Assembly: GCF_031979925.1 (NCBI RefSeq)
Contig: NZ_DALZFB010000004.1
Coordinates: forward strand, 1 to 64,000
Length of the DNA: 64,000 nucleotides
Source of the DNA: Pseudescherichia sp031979925
Lineage (GTDB): Bacteria; Pseudomonadota; Gammaproteobacteria; Enterobacterales; Enterobacteriaceae
Direction of reading: 5' to 3'
A program made the translations under genes and the position numbers. Shown here piece by piece: positions 34,696 through 44,152 of this stretch. The notes under the pieces were generated by a model. The model was not told the origin of the DNA. It saw only the letters and a list, made by a program, of their open reading frames with translations, and ran no database searches. Position 1 is the stretch's first letter. Each line of letters starts with the position of its first letter.

Positions 34696-36033
34696 ATGAG
34701 CCAACAACACACTACCCAGGCCGCGGGCCAGGGGTTGCTCGACCGCGTGTTTAAACTGCGCGAGCATGGCACCACGGCACGCACCGAGGTGATCGCCGGT
34801 TTTACCACCTTCCTGACGATGGTCTACATCGTCTTTGTTAACCCACAGATTCTGGGTGTTGCTGGCATGGATACCAGCGCGGTATTCGTTACCACCTGTC
34901 TGATCGCCGCCTTTGGCAGCATTCTGATGGGACTCTTTGCTAACCTGCCGGTGGCGCTTGCGCCCGCGATGGGGCTGAACGCCTTCTTCGCCTTTGTGGT
35001 GGTTGGCGCAATGGGCCTGCCGTGGCAGGTGGGAATGGGCGCTATCTTCTGGGGCGCTATCGGCCTGCTGCTGCTAACTATCTTCCGCGTCCGCTACTGG
35101 ATGATCGCAAATATCCCGGTGAGCCTGCGCGTCGGCATCACCAGCGGCATCGGTCTGTTCATCGGCATGATGGGTCTGAAAAATGCGGGTGTGATTGTGG
35201 CGAACCCGGAGACGCTGGTGACCATCGGCAATCTGACCTCCCACAGCGTGCTGCTGGGTGTGCTGGGCTTCTTTATCATCGCCATTCTGGCCTCGCGTAA
35301 CGTCCATGCGGCGGTGCTGGTCTCTATCGTGGTAACTACCCTGTTGGGCTGGTGGCTGGGCGATGTGCACTACAGCGGGATTGTCTCTGCGCCGCCGAGC
35401 GTGACCAGCGTTGTCGGTCACGTTGATCTGGCAGGCTCGTTTAACCTTGGCCTTGCAGGCGTGATCTTCTCGTTTATGCTGGTTAACCTGTTCGACTCCT
35501 CCGGGACGCTGATTGGCGTGACCGATAAAGCCGGTCTGGCAGATGAGAAGGGTAAGTTCCCGCGTATGAAGCAGGCCCTGTTTGTTGACAGCGTCTCCTC
35601 CGTGGCAGGCTCCTTTATCGGTACCTCGTCGGTCACCGCCTATATCGAATCCTCTTCCGGCGTCTCCGTCGGCGGGCGCACCGGCCTCACCGCTGTCGTT
35701 GTGGGCGTGCTGTTCCTGCTGGTGATTTTCCTGTCGCCGCTGGCCGGGATGGTACCGCCGTATGCTGCTGCGGGTGCGCTGATCTACGTCGGCGTGCTGA
35801 TGACCTCCAGCCTCTCCCGCGTGAAGTGGGACGATCTGACCGAAGCCGTGCCAGCGTTTATCACCGCCGTGATGATGCCGTTTAGCTTCTCGATTACCGA
35901 AGGCATTGCGCTGGGCTTTATCTCCTACTGCATCATGAAGATCGGTACCGGACGTTTCCGCGATCTCAGCCCGTGCGTGATTATCGTTGCGCTGCTGTTT
36001 GTGCTGAAGATTGTGTTTATCGACGCGCACTAA
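34696..36033 (+). CDS. adeP: adenine permease (NCS2/AzgA family)
   Basis: 445 residues, inner-membrane purine:H+ symporter of the AzgA-like branch with about 14 membrane segments. 'APAMGLNAFFAFVV' and 'FDSSGTLIGVTDKAG' are characteristic. Orthologous in sequence and place to E. coli AdeP (YieG). Terminated by a strong hairpin shared with convergent chrR. Confidence 0.94.
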   Translation: MSQQHTTQAAGQGLLDRVFKLREHGTTARTEVIAGFTTFLTMVYIVFVNPQILGVAGMDTSAVFVTTCLIAAFGSILMGLFANLPVALAPAMGLNAFFAFVVVGAMGLPWQVGMGAIFWGAIGLLLLTIFRVRYWMIANIPVSLRVGITSGIGLFIGMMGLKNAGVIVANPETLVTIGNLTSHSVLLGVLGFFIIAILASRNVHAAVLVSIVVTTLLGWWLGDVHYSGIVSAPPSVTSVVGHVDLAGSFNLGLAGVIFSFMLVNLFDSSGTLIGVTDKAGLADEKGKFPRMKQALFVDSVSSVAGSFIGTSSVTAYIESSSGVSVGGRTGLTAVVVGVLFLLVIFLSPLAGMVPPYAAAGALIYVGVLMTSSLSRVKWDDLTEAVPAFITAVMMPFSFSITEGIALGFISYCIMKIGTGRFRDLSPCVIIVALLFVLKIVFIDAH

Positions 36034-36046
36034 CCGCTAAAAACTG

Positions 36047-36079
36047 GCCCGGCAGGCTTCGCGCTGCCGGGCTTTTTTT
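36047..36079 (+). terminator. adeP terminator
   Basis: The 9-bp stem GCCCGGCAG/CTGCCGGGC has an 8-base loop and is followed by seven T. Confidence 0.93.
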
Positions 36080-36644
36080 ATGCCCTGACTTTCTTGATGT
36101 AATCGCCAAACGCCGTCAGCTGGCCGGTCAGATGGTCCAGCGTGCTCTGATCGATAACCTCGCCCGTCTGCGGGTCCACCTTGTTCTGGATCACCCCGCC
36201 CATAAACTCCGGCTTGTTCATTACCATCGCGTCGAGGAATACCAGAATCTGTCGCAGATGATACTGGCAGCGTGCGCCACCGATTGCGCCCATAGAGCTG
36301 GTCTGGATCAGCACCGGCTTACCTGCCAGCGGCTGCGCAGGCAGACGTGACAGCCAGTCGATAGCGTTCTTCAGGCCGCCCGGTACGGAGTAGTTATATT
36401 CCGGCGTCACAATTACCACGCCGTCGGCGTTGCGGATCTGCTCGGCAATGGCCTCAACGCTCTGCGGGAAACCCTCCTCCTGCTGGATATCGGCATCGTA
36501 CAGCGGGATGTCGGCAATGGTCGGCAGCGGTACCACCGTCATGCCTTCCGGCGCAACCTTCGGCAGCGTGCGGGCTACCATCGCATTGAATGAGCCTTTA
36601 CGCAGGCTGCCAAGTAACGTAACGACGTGCAGTGAATCAGACAT
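36078..36644 (-). CDS. chrR: NAD(P)H-dependent FMN reductase / quinone-chromate reductase
   Basis: 188 residues, flavodoxin-fold NADPH-dependent FMN reductase family. The FMN phosphate loop is 'GSLRKGSFN' and the 'TPEYNYSVPGGLKNAIDWLS' motif is typical. It reduces quinones, and chromate in vitro, in E. coli (YieF/ChrR). Its end abuts the adeP terminator. Confidence 0.94.
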   Translation of the reverse strand: MSDSLHVVTLLGSLRKGSFNAMVARTLPKVAPEGMTVVPLPTIADIPLYDADIQQEEGFPQSVEAIAEQIRNADGVVIVTPEYNYSVPGGLKNAIDWLSRLPAQPLAGKPVLIQTSSMGAIGGARCQYHLRQILVFLDAMVMNKPEFMGGVIQNKVDPQTGEVIDQSTLDHLTGQLTAFGDYIKKVRA

Positions 36645-36678
36645 CTCTACTCCTTACCGGTAAGTGTAGTGAAGCGAG

Positions 36679-37404
36679 TTACGCAGGCAGGCTGGTAAAA
36701 CGCATCAGGCGAGTGGCGGGATTGTTTGCTCGGGTTTGTATATCTGGCAGGCAACGCCAGCCCCGCTTCGTATCAAACTCCCAAATCTTCAGGCTTTCAA
36801 TGGCGGGTGAAACCGCCACCGACCAGATTAGCACGTCCTCCGCATCACAGAGCGCCTCAATGGGTTCAGGCTGCGCCGCGCGCAGCTTGCCGGAGCCGGG
36901 CAGCAGCTGTAGAAAACCCGAGGTATCTTGGGGCTGGCCGGCCATCTTTAGCATGCTCTGCCGCAGGGTGATGATTTGCGCCTGCGCCTCGTTGGGATCG
37001 CTCTGGTTGTTGATCCACAGCCTTTCGTTGCTGGTGAAGACCTGGCGCTCCGGAGCATGAGGCGTGTGAAAGCTGCGCGTTGCCCGCTGCAACTCCATAT
37101 CCAGACCGCAGATGCCGCTGGTGGCGATCGCCACGCCCACCATATTCCCGGCATAGGCCAGCGAAAAGTGGGGCAGGCTACGATCGGCAAAGACCGGGCG
37201 ACCATTGGGCTGGGTGATGATTTCAGGTAGCTCGCTTAAACCGTAGAGCATAAATATCAGTTCAGCGAGCAGAGCGCGCGAGGCTAAATAGCGGGTGCGG
37301 TGGTGTTCCGGCAACGCTCTGGCCCGATCGTGACAGGACGAGGGCAGGCGGACGGAGACCAGCTGTCCATCGGTAAGGATCCCTCTTGCAAAGTGTGTCG
37401 CCAT
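36679..37404 (-). CDS. yieE: YieE, Sfp/holo-ACP synthase-type phosphopantetheinyl transferase homologue
   Basis: 241 residues. It shows the Sfp-like pattern 'FSLAYAGNMVGVAIATSGICGLDMELQ' with the metal-binding Asp-x-Glu. The expected carrier-protein target is not evident from the context. It lies 34 bp upstream of chrR on the same strand, as in E. coli, and may be co-transcribed with it. Confidence 0.88.
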   Translation of the reverse strand: MATHFARGILTDGQLVSVRLPSSCHDRARALPEHHRTRYLASRALLAELIFMLYGLSELPEIITQPNGRPVFADRSLPHFSLAYAGNMVGVAIATSGICGLDMELQRATRSFHTPHAPERQVFTSNERLWINNQSDPNEAQAQIITLRQSMLKMAGQPQDTSGFLQLLPGSGKLRAAQPEPIEALCDAEDVLIWSVAVSPAIESLKIWEFDTKRGWRCLPDIQTRANNPATRLMRFTSLPA

Positions 37405-37840
37405 TTTTCACTCCTTGATAATGGTTAGCCTGCTCGCCACGGTAAAGCAGTATTGCCTATTGTGTGCAGGTTTTAACACGGAAAAAAGGGGGTAAAAAGG
37501 ACTCTGCGGGATTTTTACAATTCGGGTAAGGAGCGGGCAGAAGCAAGCGACACGCATCAGCGCCTTTGCTATGGCATAAGCTCCCCCTATCAATGCTCTT
37601 TTTATACTGTTTCTAATATTTAGGAAGTTAAAAACCAGTGAAGATTAATTATATAAAATACAAATTGGTAAGCGTTTACTTATATTTTTTAGTGCGGGAT
37701 TCAAGCGAGGCTAAATTTTAAATTTATCGGTGTAGGTAAAATTAAAGTGAATGGTGGGGAGCAAAACCACACAAAAAGAATTGTCATTGAAAATTAATCG
37801 GTCGTACAATGCGATTAAACAAATATCTTAAGAGGTTTTT
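37405..37840. other. AT-rich spacer between yieE and the orphan gene
   Basis: 436 bp, richer in A/T than its surroundings, especially 37600-37800. It holds a LacI-operator-like palindrome GTAAGCGTTTAC (37668-37679) and a good sigma70 promoter at its right end. In E. coli the tna operon lies in this interval; no tna remnant is recognisable here. Confidence 0.7.
37781..37810 (+). promoter_or_regulatory. promoter of the orphan gene
   Basis: -35 TTGTCA (37781-37786), 18-bp spacer, -10 TACAAT (37805-37810), about 30 bp before the ATG. Confidence 0.6.
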
Positions 37841-38251
37841 ATGGCTTTCGTGTCTTTATCTACAATGGCAGCGAAAAGCGGCCGTGTGGTACAAAGCAAC
37901 TATGTCACTGTTACTCAGCGCAGACGCACTGCTGGTTCTATTGAGCTGGGCTTCAGAATCAGTCGAAGTGCAATGGATACAACAGGAATCGAGATAGGCG
38001 ATCGGGTTGATATCCTTTACGACAGTGAATCATCTGTGTGGATGATAAAAGCAGTTCTGGAGGGTGGCTTTGGCGTCGCAGGACAGAAAAATAAATCAGG
38101 TGAATATTCATCGTGTGTAATCAGAATCACATTCAGGCCAGGATTTCCTCGTTTGTCTGATGATGGTGATATATCGGTAAAACAGTTTTCACAGGATTCA
38201 GAAACTAAAATGGGGACAGGGAGGATTATTTTCAAACTGGGTGATGACTAA
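37841..38251 (+). CDS. hypothetical protein, unrecognised, likely horizontally acquired
   Basis: 136 residues, ATG behind AGAGG. No signal peptide or membrane segment. The N-terminal third is basic and Ser/Thr-rich ('TQRRRTAGSIELGFRISRS'). The middle reads like a small beta-barrel ('TGIEIGDRVDILYDSESSVW'). The rest alternates short strands with acidic loops. The style recalls small phage-encoded proteins, but I cannot name a family. Base composition is more A/T-rich than its neighbours, and the gene sits alone between yieE and mnmE at the E. coli tna position, which suggests acquisition. Confidence 0.75.
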   Translation: MAFVSLSTMAAKSGRVVQSNYVTVTQRRRTAGSIELGFRISRSAMDTTGIEIGDRVDILYDSESSVWMIKAVLEGGFGVAGQKNKSGEYSSCVIRITFRPGFPRLSDDGDISVKQFSQDSETKMGTGRIIFKLGDD

Positions 38252-38264
38252 GGAGATATTAAAA

Positions 38265-38294
38265 AACCCGCATCAACACCAGTCAATGCGGGTT
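38265..38294 (-). terminator. mnmE terminator
   Basis: The 9-bp arms AACCCGCAT/ATGCGGGTT are followed on the minus strand by six T. It also lies just after the orphan gene's stop on the plus strand and may block both transcripts. Confidence 0.85.
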
Positions 38295-38322
38295 AACAAC
38301 TCTTCACGTGTCTATATAACGC

Positions 38323-39687
38323 TTACTTCCCAATACAGAAGCTCGAGAAGATCCGTCCTAACAGGTCATCGGAGGTAAACTCGCCGGTGATCTCGCTCAG
38401 GCTCTGCTGGGCCAGACGCAGCTCTTCCGCCAGCAGTTCGCCCGCCCACGCACCCAGCAGCTGCGCTTTACCCTGCTGTAAATGCTCTGCCGCCAGCTCA
38501 AGCGCCTGCAGATGGCGACGACGGGCCAGGAAGCCACCTTCCATTTGCGTATCAAAGCCCATGCTCTGCTTGAGATGGTTACGCAGCACGTCAACGCCTT
38601 CGCCCGTGTAGGCGGAGAGGCGAACCAGTGAGTGACCATTCACCTCGCTGATACCCAGCGTCTCGCCGGTCAAATCGGCTTTATTACGTACCACGGTGAT
38701 CGGCAGATTCGCGGGTAGACGGGCAATAAAGTCCGGCCAGATATCCGCCGGATCGACGGCGTCGGTGGTGGTGCCATCGACCATAAACAGCACCCGGTCG
38801 GCCTGCTCGATCTCCTGCCAGGCGCGCTCAATCCCAATGCGCTCTACCTCGTCGCTGGCGTCACGCAGCCCGGCGGTATCAATGATATGCAGCGGCATGC
38901 CGTCGATGTGGATATGCTCACGCAGCACGTCGCGGGTCGTACCGGCGATATCGGTAACAATGGCCGCCTCGCGCCCGGCCAGCGCGTTCAGCAGGCTCGA
39001 TTTCCCGGCGTTCGGGCGACCGGCGATGACCACCTTCATCCCTTCACGCAGCAGGCTACCCTGACGTGCTTCCGCTCGTACGGCCTCGAGATCGGTCATC
39101 ACACCGTTAAGCTGCGCTTCGATTTTGCCATCGGAGAGGAAGTCGATCTCTTCGTCCGGGAAATCAATTGCGGCTTCCACATAGATGCGCAGGTGAGTGA
39201 GTGCTTCCACCAGATGGTTAACGCGGGTGGAGAACGCCCCCTGTAGCGAGTTTAGCGCCGAGCGTGCGGCCTGCTCGGAGCTGGCGTCGATCAGGTCGGC
39301 AATCGCTTCAGCCTGGGCCAGGTCCAGCTTGTCGTTGAGAAACGCGCGTTCGGAAAACTCGCCGGGGCGAGCGATGCGCAGGCCGGGCAGGGTGAGGATG
39401 CGCTTTAGCAGCAGGTCGAGGATCACCGGCCCGCCGTGCCCCTGCAGCTCCAGCACGTCTTCGCCGGTAAAGGAGTTCGGGCCGGGGAACCAGAGGGCGA
39501 TGCCCTGGTCCAGCGCCGTGCCGTCCGCATCGTTAAACGGCAGATAGTCGGCGTAGCGCGGTTTAGGCAGCTTGCCCAGCACAGCCTGCGCTACCTCGCG
39601 GGCCTTGAGGCCGGAGATGCGCAGAATGCCCACACCACCGCGTCCCGGTGGGGTTGCCTGGGCGACGATAGTGTCGTTATGGCTCAT
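38323..39687 (-). CDS. mnmE: tRNA modification GTPase MnmE (TrmE)
   Basis: 454 residues from the ATG at 39687 ('MSHNDTIVAQATPPGRGGVG'), the E. coli length; an upstream in-frame start would cross the yidC terminator. It has an N-terminal tetrahydrofolate-binding domain, a helical domain with an inserted G domain (G1 'GRPNAGKSS', G3 'DTAG', G4 'NKAD') and the C-terminal 'CIGK' with catalytic Cys. With MnmG it modifies U34 of tRNAs; both partners are in this window. Confidence 0.97.
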   Translation of the reverse strand: MSHNDTIVAQATPPGRGGVGILRISGLKAREVAQAVLGKLPKPRYADYLPFNDADGTALDQGIALWFPGPNSFTGEDVLELQGHGGPVILDLLLKRILTLPGLRIARPGEFSERAFLNDKLDLAQAEAIADLIDASSEQAARSALNSLQGAFSTRVNHLVEALTHLRIYVEAAIDFPDEEIDFLSDGKIEAQLNGVMTDLEAVRAEARQGSLLREGMKVVIAGRPNAGKSSLLNALAGREAAIVTDIAGTTRDVLREHIHIDGMPLHIIDTAGLRDASDEVERIGIERAWQEIEQADRVLFMVDGTTTDAVDPADIWPDFIARLPANLPITVVRNKADLTGETLGISEVNGHSLVRLSAYTGEGVDVLRNHLKQSMGFDTQMEGGFLARRRHLQALELAAEHLQQGKAQLLGAWAGELLAEELRLAQQSLSEITGEFTSDDLLGRIFSSFCIGK

Positions 39688-39711
39688 GATAGTTTTCCGA
39701 AATTTCAAAAT

Positions 39712-39736
39712 AAAAAAGGCGGTCATTTGACCGCCT
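39712..39736 (-). terminator. yidC terminator
   Basis: The palindrome AGGCGGTCATTTGACCGCCT (39717-39736) is followed by a T-run on the minus strand, between yidC and mnmE. Confidence 0.88.
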
Positions 39737-39756
39737 TGTCTAAAGAATGAAGCGTA

Positions 39757-41403
39757 TTAGGAGCTCTTCTTCTCGCGGCTATGCAGGCCACGTTTCTCCA
39801 GACCGCGGTAGATCAGCTGCTGCTGCAGAATGGTCACCAGGTTGCTGACGATATAGTACAGCACCAGACCAGACGGGAACCACAGGAAGAAGACCGTAAA
39901 GATGACCGGCATAAAGGTCATGATCTTCTGCTGCATCGGGTCGGTCACGGTGGTCGGCGACATCTTCTGGATGAAGAACATCGTCACGCCCATCAGGATC
40001 GGCAGGATGTAGTACGGGTCCTGTGCAGACAGGTCATGGATCCACAGGGCGAACGGCGCATGGCGCAGCTCAATGGAGCCCATCAGCATGTAGTACAGCG
40101 CAAGGAAGATAGGCATCTGGATAACCAGCGGTAAGCAGCCGCCCAGCGGGTTAACCTTCTCAGCTTTATACAGGGCCATCATCTCCTGGCTCTGACGCTG
40201 CTTATCATCGCCCAGACGCTCACGCATGGCCTGAATCTTCGGCTGCAGCATACGCATCTTCGCCATGGAGGTGTACTGCGCCTTGGTCAGCGGGTACATG
40301 ATGCCACGAACGATAAAGGTGATGATGATGATGGAGAAGCCCCAGTTGCCCAGGAAGCTATGGATCCACTTCAGCAGCTTGAACAGCGGCTGAGAGATAA
40401 ACCACAGCCAGCCGTAATCCACGGTCAGATCCAGATGCGGCGCAACGGCAGCCATCTTGTCCTGAATTTCCGGGCCGACCCACAGGGTGCTGGTCAGCGC
40501 CGCGGTCTGCCCAGGCTGTACCAGTACCGGCGCAGATTTGTAGCCGATAGCAGCTACACCGTTGCCCAGGTTAGCGGTATAGAAGTTGTTCGCGACGTCG
40601 CTACGCGGGATCCATGCGGTGGCAAAATACTGCTGCAGCATGGCGACCCAGCCGCCGTTAGAGGAGACGTTCAGGTTCTCGTTGTCGGCGATAGTATCGA
40701 ATTTATATTTTTCGTACTTCTCGTCCGGCGTAGAGTAGGCCGCACCGCGGAAGGTATGCAGGGCAAAGTTGCTGCTGCCGGTATCACGATGGGCTGGCAG
40801 ATTGATGGACTGCTTCAGCTGGCCAAAGGTGGAGATCTCCAGCGGCTTCGTGCTGCTGTTCGCCACGTTGTAGCCCACGCTCACCGCATAATCACCGCGT
40901 TTCAGAGTGAAGGTTTTGGTGAAGGTGTTGCCTGCCGCGTCGGTGTAGGTCAGCGGGATCGCCAGTTCGTTCTGGCCGTCGGCCATCACAAAGGTGTCAC
41001 TGTTGACGTTATACAGCGGACGCGCGCCGTTTGCCGGGTTATCCGGGCCGTCACGACCGGTCAGGCCGCTCTGTGCCTGATAGATGAACTCTGGCGTGGT
41101 TTCCAGCAGCTGGAACGGCTCGGTAGACTTCAGCTCTTTCGGGTAGCCCAACAGCAGGGCCTGCTCAACATCACCACCACGGGTGTTGATGACCAGCTCC
41201 AGCACGTCGGTCTTAACGGTAATGAGTTTCCCCTGGCCACTGGCCGGTACGCCCTGGTCTGCGGCACTACCCGCTGCGGTGGTCGTAGTCTGCGTGGTCT
41301 GCTGCGTCTGAGGCTGAGGATTTTTATCCTGCTCCCAGGCTTGCCAGATCATGAAAGACACGAACAACAAAGCGATGACAAAAAGATTGCGTTGCGAATC
41401 CAT
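39757..41403 (-). CDS. yidC: membrane protein insertase YidC
   Basis: 548 residues, as in E. coli. An N-terminal membrane anchor, a large periplasmic beta domain (about residues 60-330) and a C-terminal five-helix insertase core ('WGFSIIIITFIVRGIMYPLT' holds the conserved groove Arg). The basic C-terminus binds ribosomes. It inserts Fo subunits a and c, also encoded here, among others. Start 3 bp after the yidD stop. Confidence 0.98.
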   Translation of the reverse strand: MDSQRNLFVIALLFVSFMIWQAWEQDKNPQPQTQQTTQTTTTAAGSAADQGVPASGQGKLITVKTDVLELVINTRGGDVEQALLLGYPKELKSTEPFQLLETTPEFIYQAQSGLTGRDGPDNPANGARPLYNVNSDTFVMADGQNELAIPLTYTDAAGNTFTKTFTLKRGDYAVSVGYNVANSSTKPLEISTFGQLKQSINLPAHRDTGSSNFALHTFRGAAYSTPDEKYEKYKFDTIADNENLNVSSNGGWVAMLQQYFATAWIPRSDVANNFYTANLGNGVAAIGYKSAPVLVQPGQTAALTSTLWVGPEIQDKMAAVAPHLDLTVDYGWLWFISQPLFKLLKWIHSFLGNWGFSIIIITFIVRGIMYPLTKAQYTSMAKMRMLQPKIQAMRERLGDDKQRQSQEMMALYKAEKVNPLGGCLPLVIQMPIFLALYYMLMGSIELRHAPFALWIHDLSAQDPYYILPILMGVTMFFIQKMSPTTVTDPMQQKIMTFMPVIFTVFFLWFPSGLVLYYIVSNLVTILQQQLIYRGLEKRGLHSREKKSS

Positions 41404-41405
41404 CG

Positions 41406-41663
41406 TTAGTGTTCTCTGGTATTAAAAGGTCCTGGCGGGACGGGGTCGTCACCACCCGGGTGTAAAGGGTGGCATTTTAATACGCGTTTCACCGTCAACC
41501 AACTGCCTTTTATCACCCCGAACCTGCGCAATGCCTCAATTCCATATTGCGAACAGGTCGGTGTGAAACGACAGTGCGGCCCAAGCAGCGGACTGATCAG
41601 GCGCTGATATACCCGGATGAGGGCTATCAGGAGCCGTGAGCCAGGCGACAGTGGCGGCGCCAT
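41406..41663 (-). CDS. yidD: membrane protein insertion efficiency factor YidD
   Basis: 85 residues, amphipathic inner-membrane-associated protein with 'LIRVYQRLISPLLGPHCRFT' and the conserved 'CRFTPTCSQY' Cys motif plus 'CHPLHPGGDDPVP'. It helps YidC-dependent insertion. Its start overlaps the rnpA end by 37 bp in another frame, the standard enterobacterial arrangement. Confidence 0.96.
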   Translation of the reverse strand: MAPPLSPGSRLLIALIRVYQRLISPLLGPHCRFTPTCSQYGIEALRRFGVIKGSWLTVKRVLKCHPLHPGGDDPVPPGPFNTREH

Positions 41664-41986
41664 AGTTTTTCCAACGCTTCCGTGAGAGCACGGTTATCGA
41701 GGTCAGCAACCCCCTTCTTCGCCACCACCACGAAATCCATTGCTGGCAGTTCATGCTGGCGTAAGCGGAAGCTTTCACGCGTCAGACGTTTGATCCGGTT
41801 GCGTTCATGCGCACGCTTAACATTTTTCTTGGCGACGGTAAGACCGATACGGGGATGCCCCAGCGAATTCAGGCGGCCGAGGATGGTGATTTGCGGCGTG
41901 CCAGCCCGTTGTGGCTGCTGGAAGACGAATGTGAAATGATTGGGAGTTAACAAGCGTAACTCCCTGGGAAATGCGAGCTTAACCAC
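41627..41986 (-). CDS. rnpA: ribonuclease P protein component
   Basis: 119 residues with a GTG start ('MVKLAFPRELRLLTPNHF'), as in E. coli. Basic protein cofactor of RNase P for tRNA 5' maturation. The RNR signature is 'KRAHERNRIKRLTRESFR'. It lies 15 bp after rpmH in the conserved rpmH-rnpA-yidD-yidC order. Confidence 0.97.
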   Translation of the reverse strand: MVKLAFPRELRLLTPNHFTFVFQQPQRAGTPQITILGRLNSLGHPRIGLTVAKKNVKRAHERNRIKRLTRESFRLRQHELPAMDFVVVAKKGVADLDNRALTEALEKLWRRHCRLAHGS

Positions 41987-42001
41987 TCAGGGTTAGCTTT
42001 A

Positions 42002-42750
<749 letters not shown>

Positions 42751-44148
42751 GTGTCACTTTCGCTTTGGCAGCAGTGTCTTGCCCGACTGCAGGATGAGTT
42801 ACCAGCCACAGAATTCAGTATGTGGATCCGCCCGTTGCAGGCGGAACTGAGTGACAACACGCTGGCTTTGTATGCGCCAAACCGTTTTGTACTCGATTGG
42901 GTCAGGGACAAGTACCTCAATAATATCAACGGACTGCTGAACGAGTTCTGTGGCTCGGATACGCCACAGCTGCGCTTTGAAGTGGGTACCAGGCCGGTCG
43001 CCCATACCCTAAAGGAGCCGGCAAGCGTTGCCGCGCCTGCCCAGGTGGCGGCGGTGCAGATGCCGCGCGTAGCGCCTGCGCCGCGCGCGGGCTGGGACAA
43101 CGTTCCCGCCCCGGCTGAGCCTACCTACCGCTCTAACGTTAACGTTAAACACACGTTTGATAACTTCGTCGAAGGTAAATCGAACCAGCTGGCCCGCGCG
43201 GCGGCTCGCCAGGTAGCCGATAACCCAGGCGGGGCGTATAACCCGCTGTTTCTTTACGGCGGCACGGGTCTTGGTAAGACGCACCTGCTGCACGCAGTGG
43301 GTAACGGCATCGTGGCACGCAAGCCCAATGCCAAAGTGGTCTATATGCACTCCGAGCGCTTCGTACAGGACATGGTAAAAGCCCTGCAGAACAACGCCAT
43401 CGAAGAGTTTAAACGCTACTACCGCTCCGTGGACGCCCTGCTGATCGATGACATCCAGTTCTTTGCCAATAAAGAGCGCTCCCAGGAGGAGTTTTTCCAC
43501 ACCTTCAACGCTCTGCTGGAAGGCAACCAACAGATCATCCTCACCTCGGATCGTTATCCAAAAGAGATCAACGGCGTCGAGGATCGTCTGAAGTCGCGCT
43601 TCGGCTGGGGGTTGACCGTGGCGATCGAGCCGCCGGAGCTGGAAACCCGCGTAGCGATCCTGATGAAAAAGGCCGACGAAAACGACATTCGTCTGCCGGG
43701 TGAGGTGGCGTTCTTTATTGCCAAGCGTCTGCGCTCCAACGTGCGTGAGCTGGAGGGGGCGCTGAATCGCGTGATCGCCAACGCCAACTTCACCGGCCGC
43801 GCCATCACTATCGATTTCGTTCGTGAAGCGCTGCGCGATCTGCTGGCGCTCCAGGAAAAGCTGGTCACCATCGACAATATTCAGAAGACGGTGGCGGAGT
43901 ACTACAAAATTAAAGTGGCGGATCTGCTCTCCAAGCGCCGATCCCGCTCGGTAGCGCGTCCGCGCCAGATGGCAATGGCGCTGGCCAAAGAGCTGACCAA
44001 CCACAGCCTGCCGGAGATCGGCGATGCGTTTGGCGGCCGCGACCATACGACCGTGCTCCACGCCTGCCGTAAAATCGAGCAGCTGCGTGAAGAGAGCCAT
44101 GATATCAAAGAAGATTTCTCCAATTTAATCCGAACTCTATCGTCGTGA
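42751..44148 (+). CDS. dnaA: replication initiator DnaA
   Basis: 465 residues from the GTG at 42751 ('MSLSLWQQCLARLQDE'; E. coli 467). Domain I binds DnaB/DiaA, and domain II is a short Ala/Pro-rich linker (about 85-130) that differs most from E. coli. Domain III is AAA+ with Walker A 'GGTGLGKTH' and Walker B 'LLIDDIQ'. Domain IV has the DnaA signature 'GGRDHTTVLHACRKI'. It acts at oriC about 28 kb to the left. An in-frame ATG at 42685 would add 22 residues unlike the family. Confidence 0.97.
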   Translation: MSLSLWQQCLARLQDELPATEFSMWIRPLQAELSDNTLALYAPNRFVLDWVRDKYLNNINGLLNEFCGSDTPQLRFEVGTRPVAHTLKEPASVAAPAQVAAVQMPRVAPAPRAGWDNVPAPAEPTYRSNVNVKHTFDNFVEGKSNQLARAAARQVADNPGGAYNPLFLYGGTGLGKTHLLHAVGNGIVARKPNAKVVYMHSERFVQDMVKALQNNAIEEFKRYYRSVDALLIDDIQFFANKERSQEEFFHTFNALLEGNQQIILTSDRYPKEINGVEDRLKSRFGWGLTVAIEPPELETRVAILMKKADENDIRLPGEVAFFIAKRLRSNVRELEGALNRVIANANFTGRAITIDFVREALRDLLALQEKLVTIDNIQKTVAEYYKIKVADLLSKRRSRSVARPRQMAMALAKELTNHSLPEIGDAFGGRDHTTVLHACRKIEQLREESHDIKEDFSNLIRTLSS

Positions 44149-44152
44149 TGCT

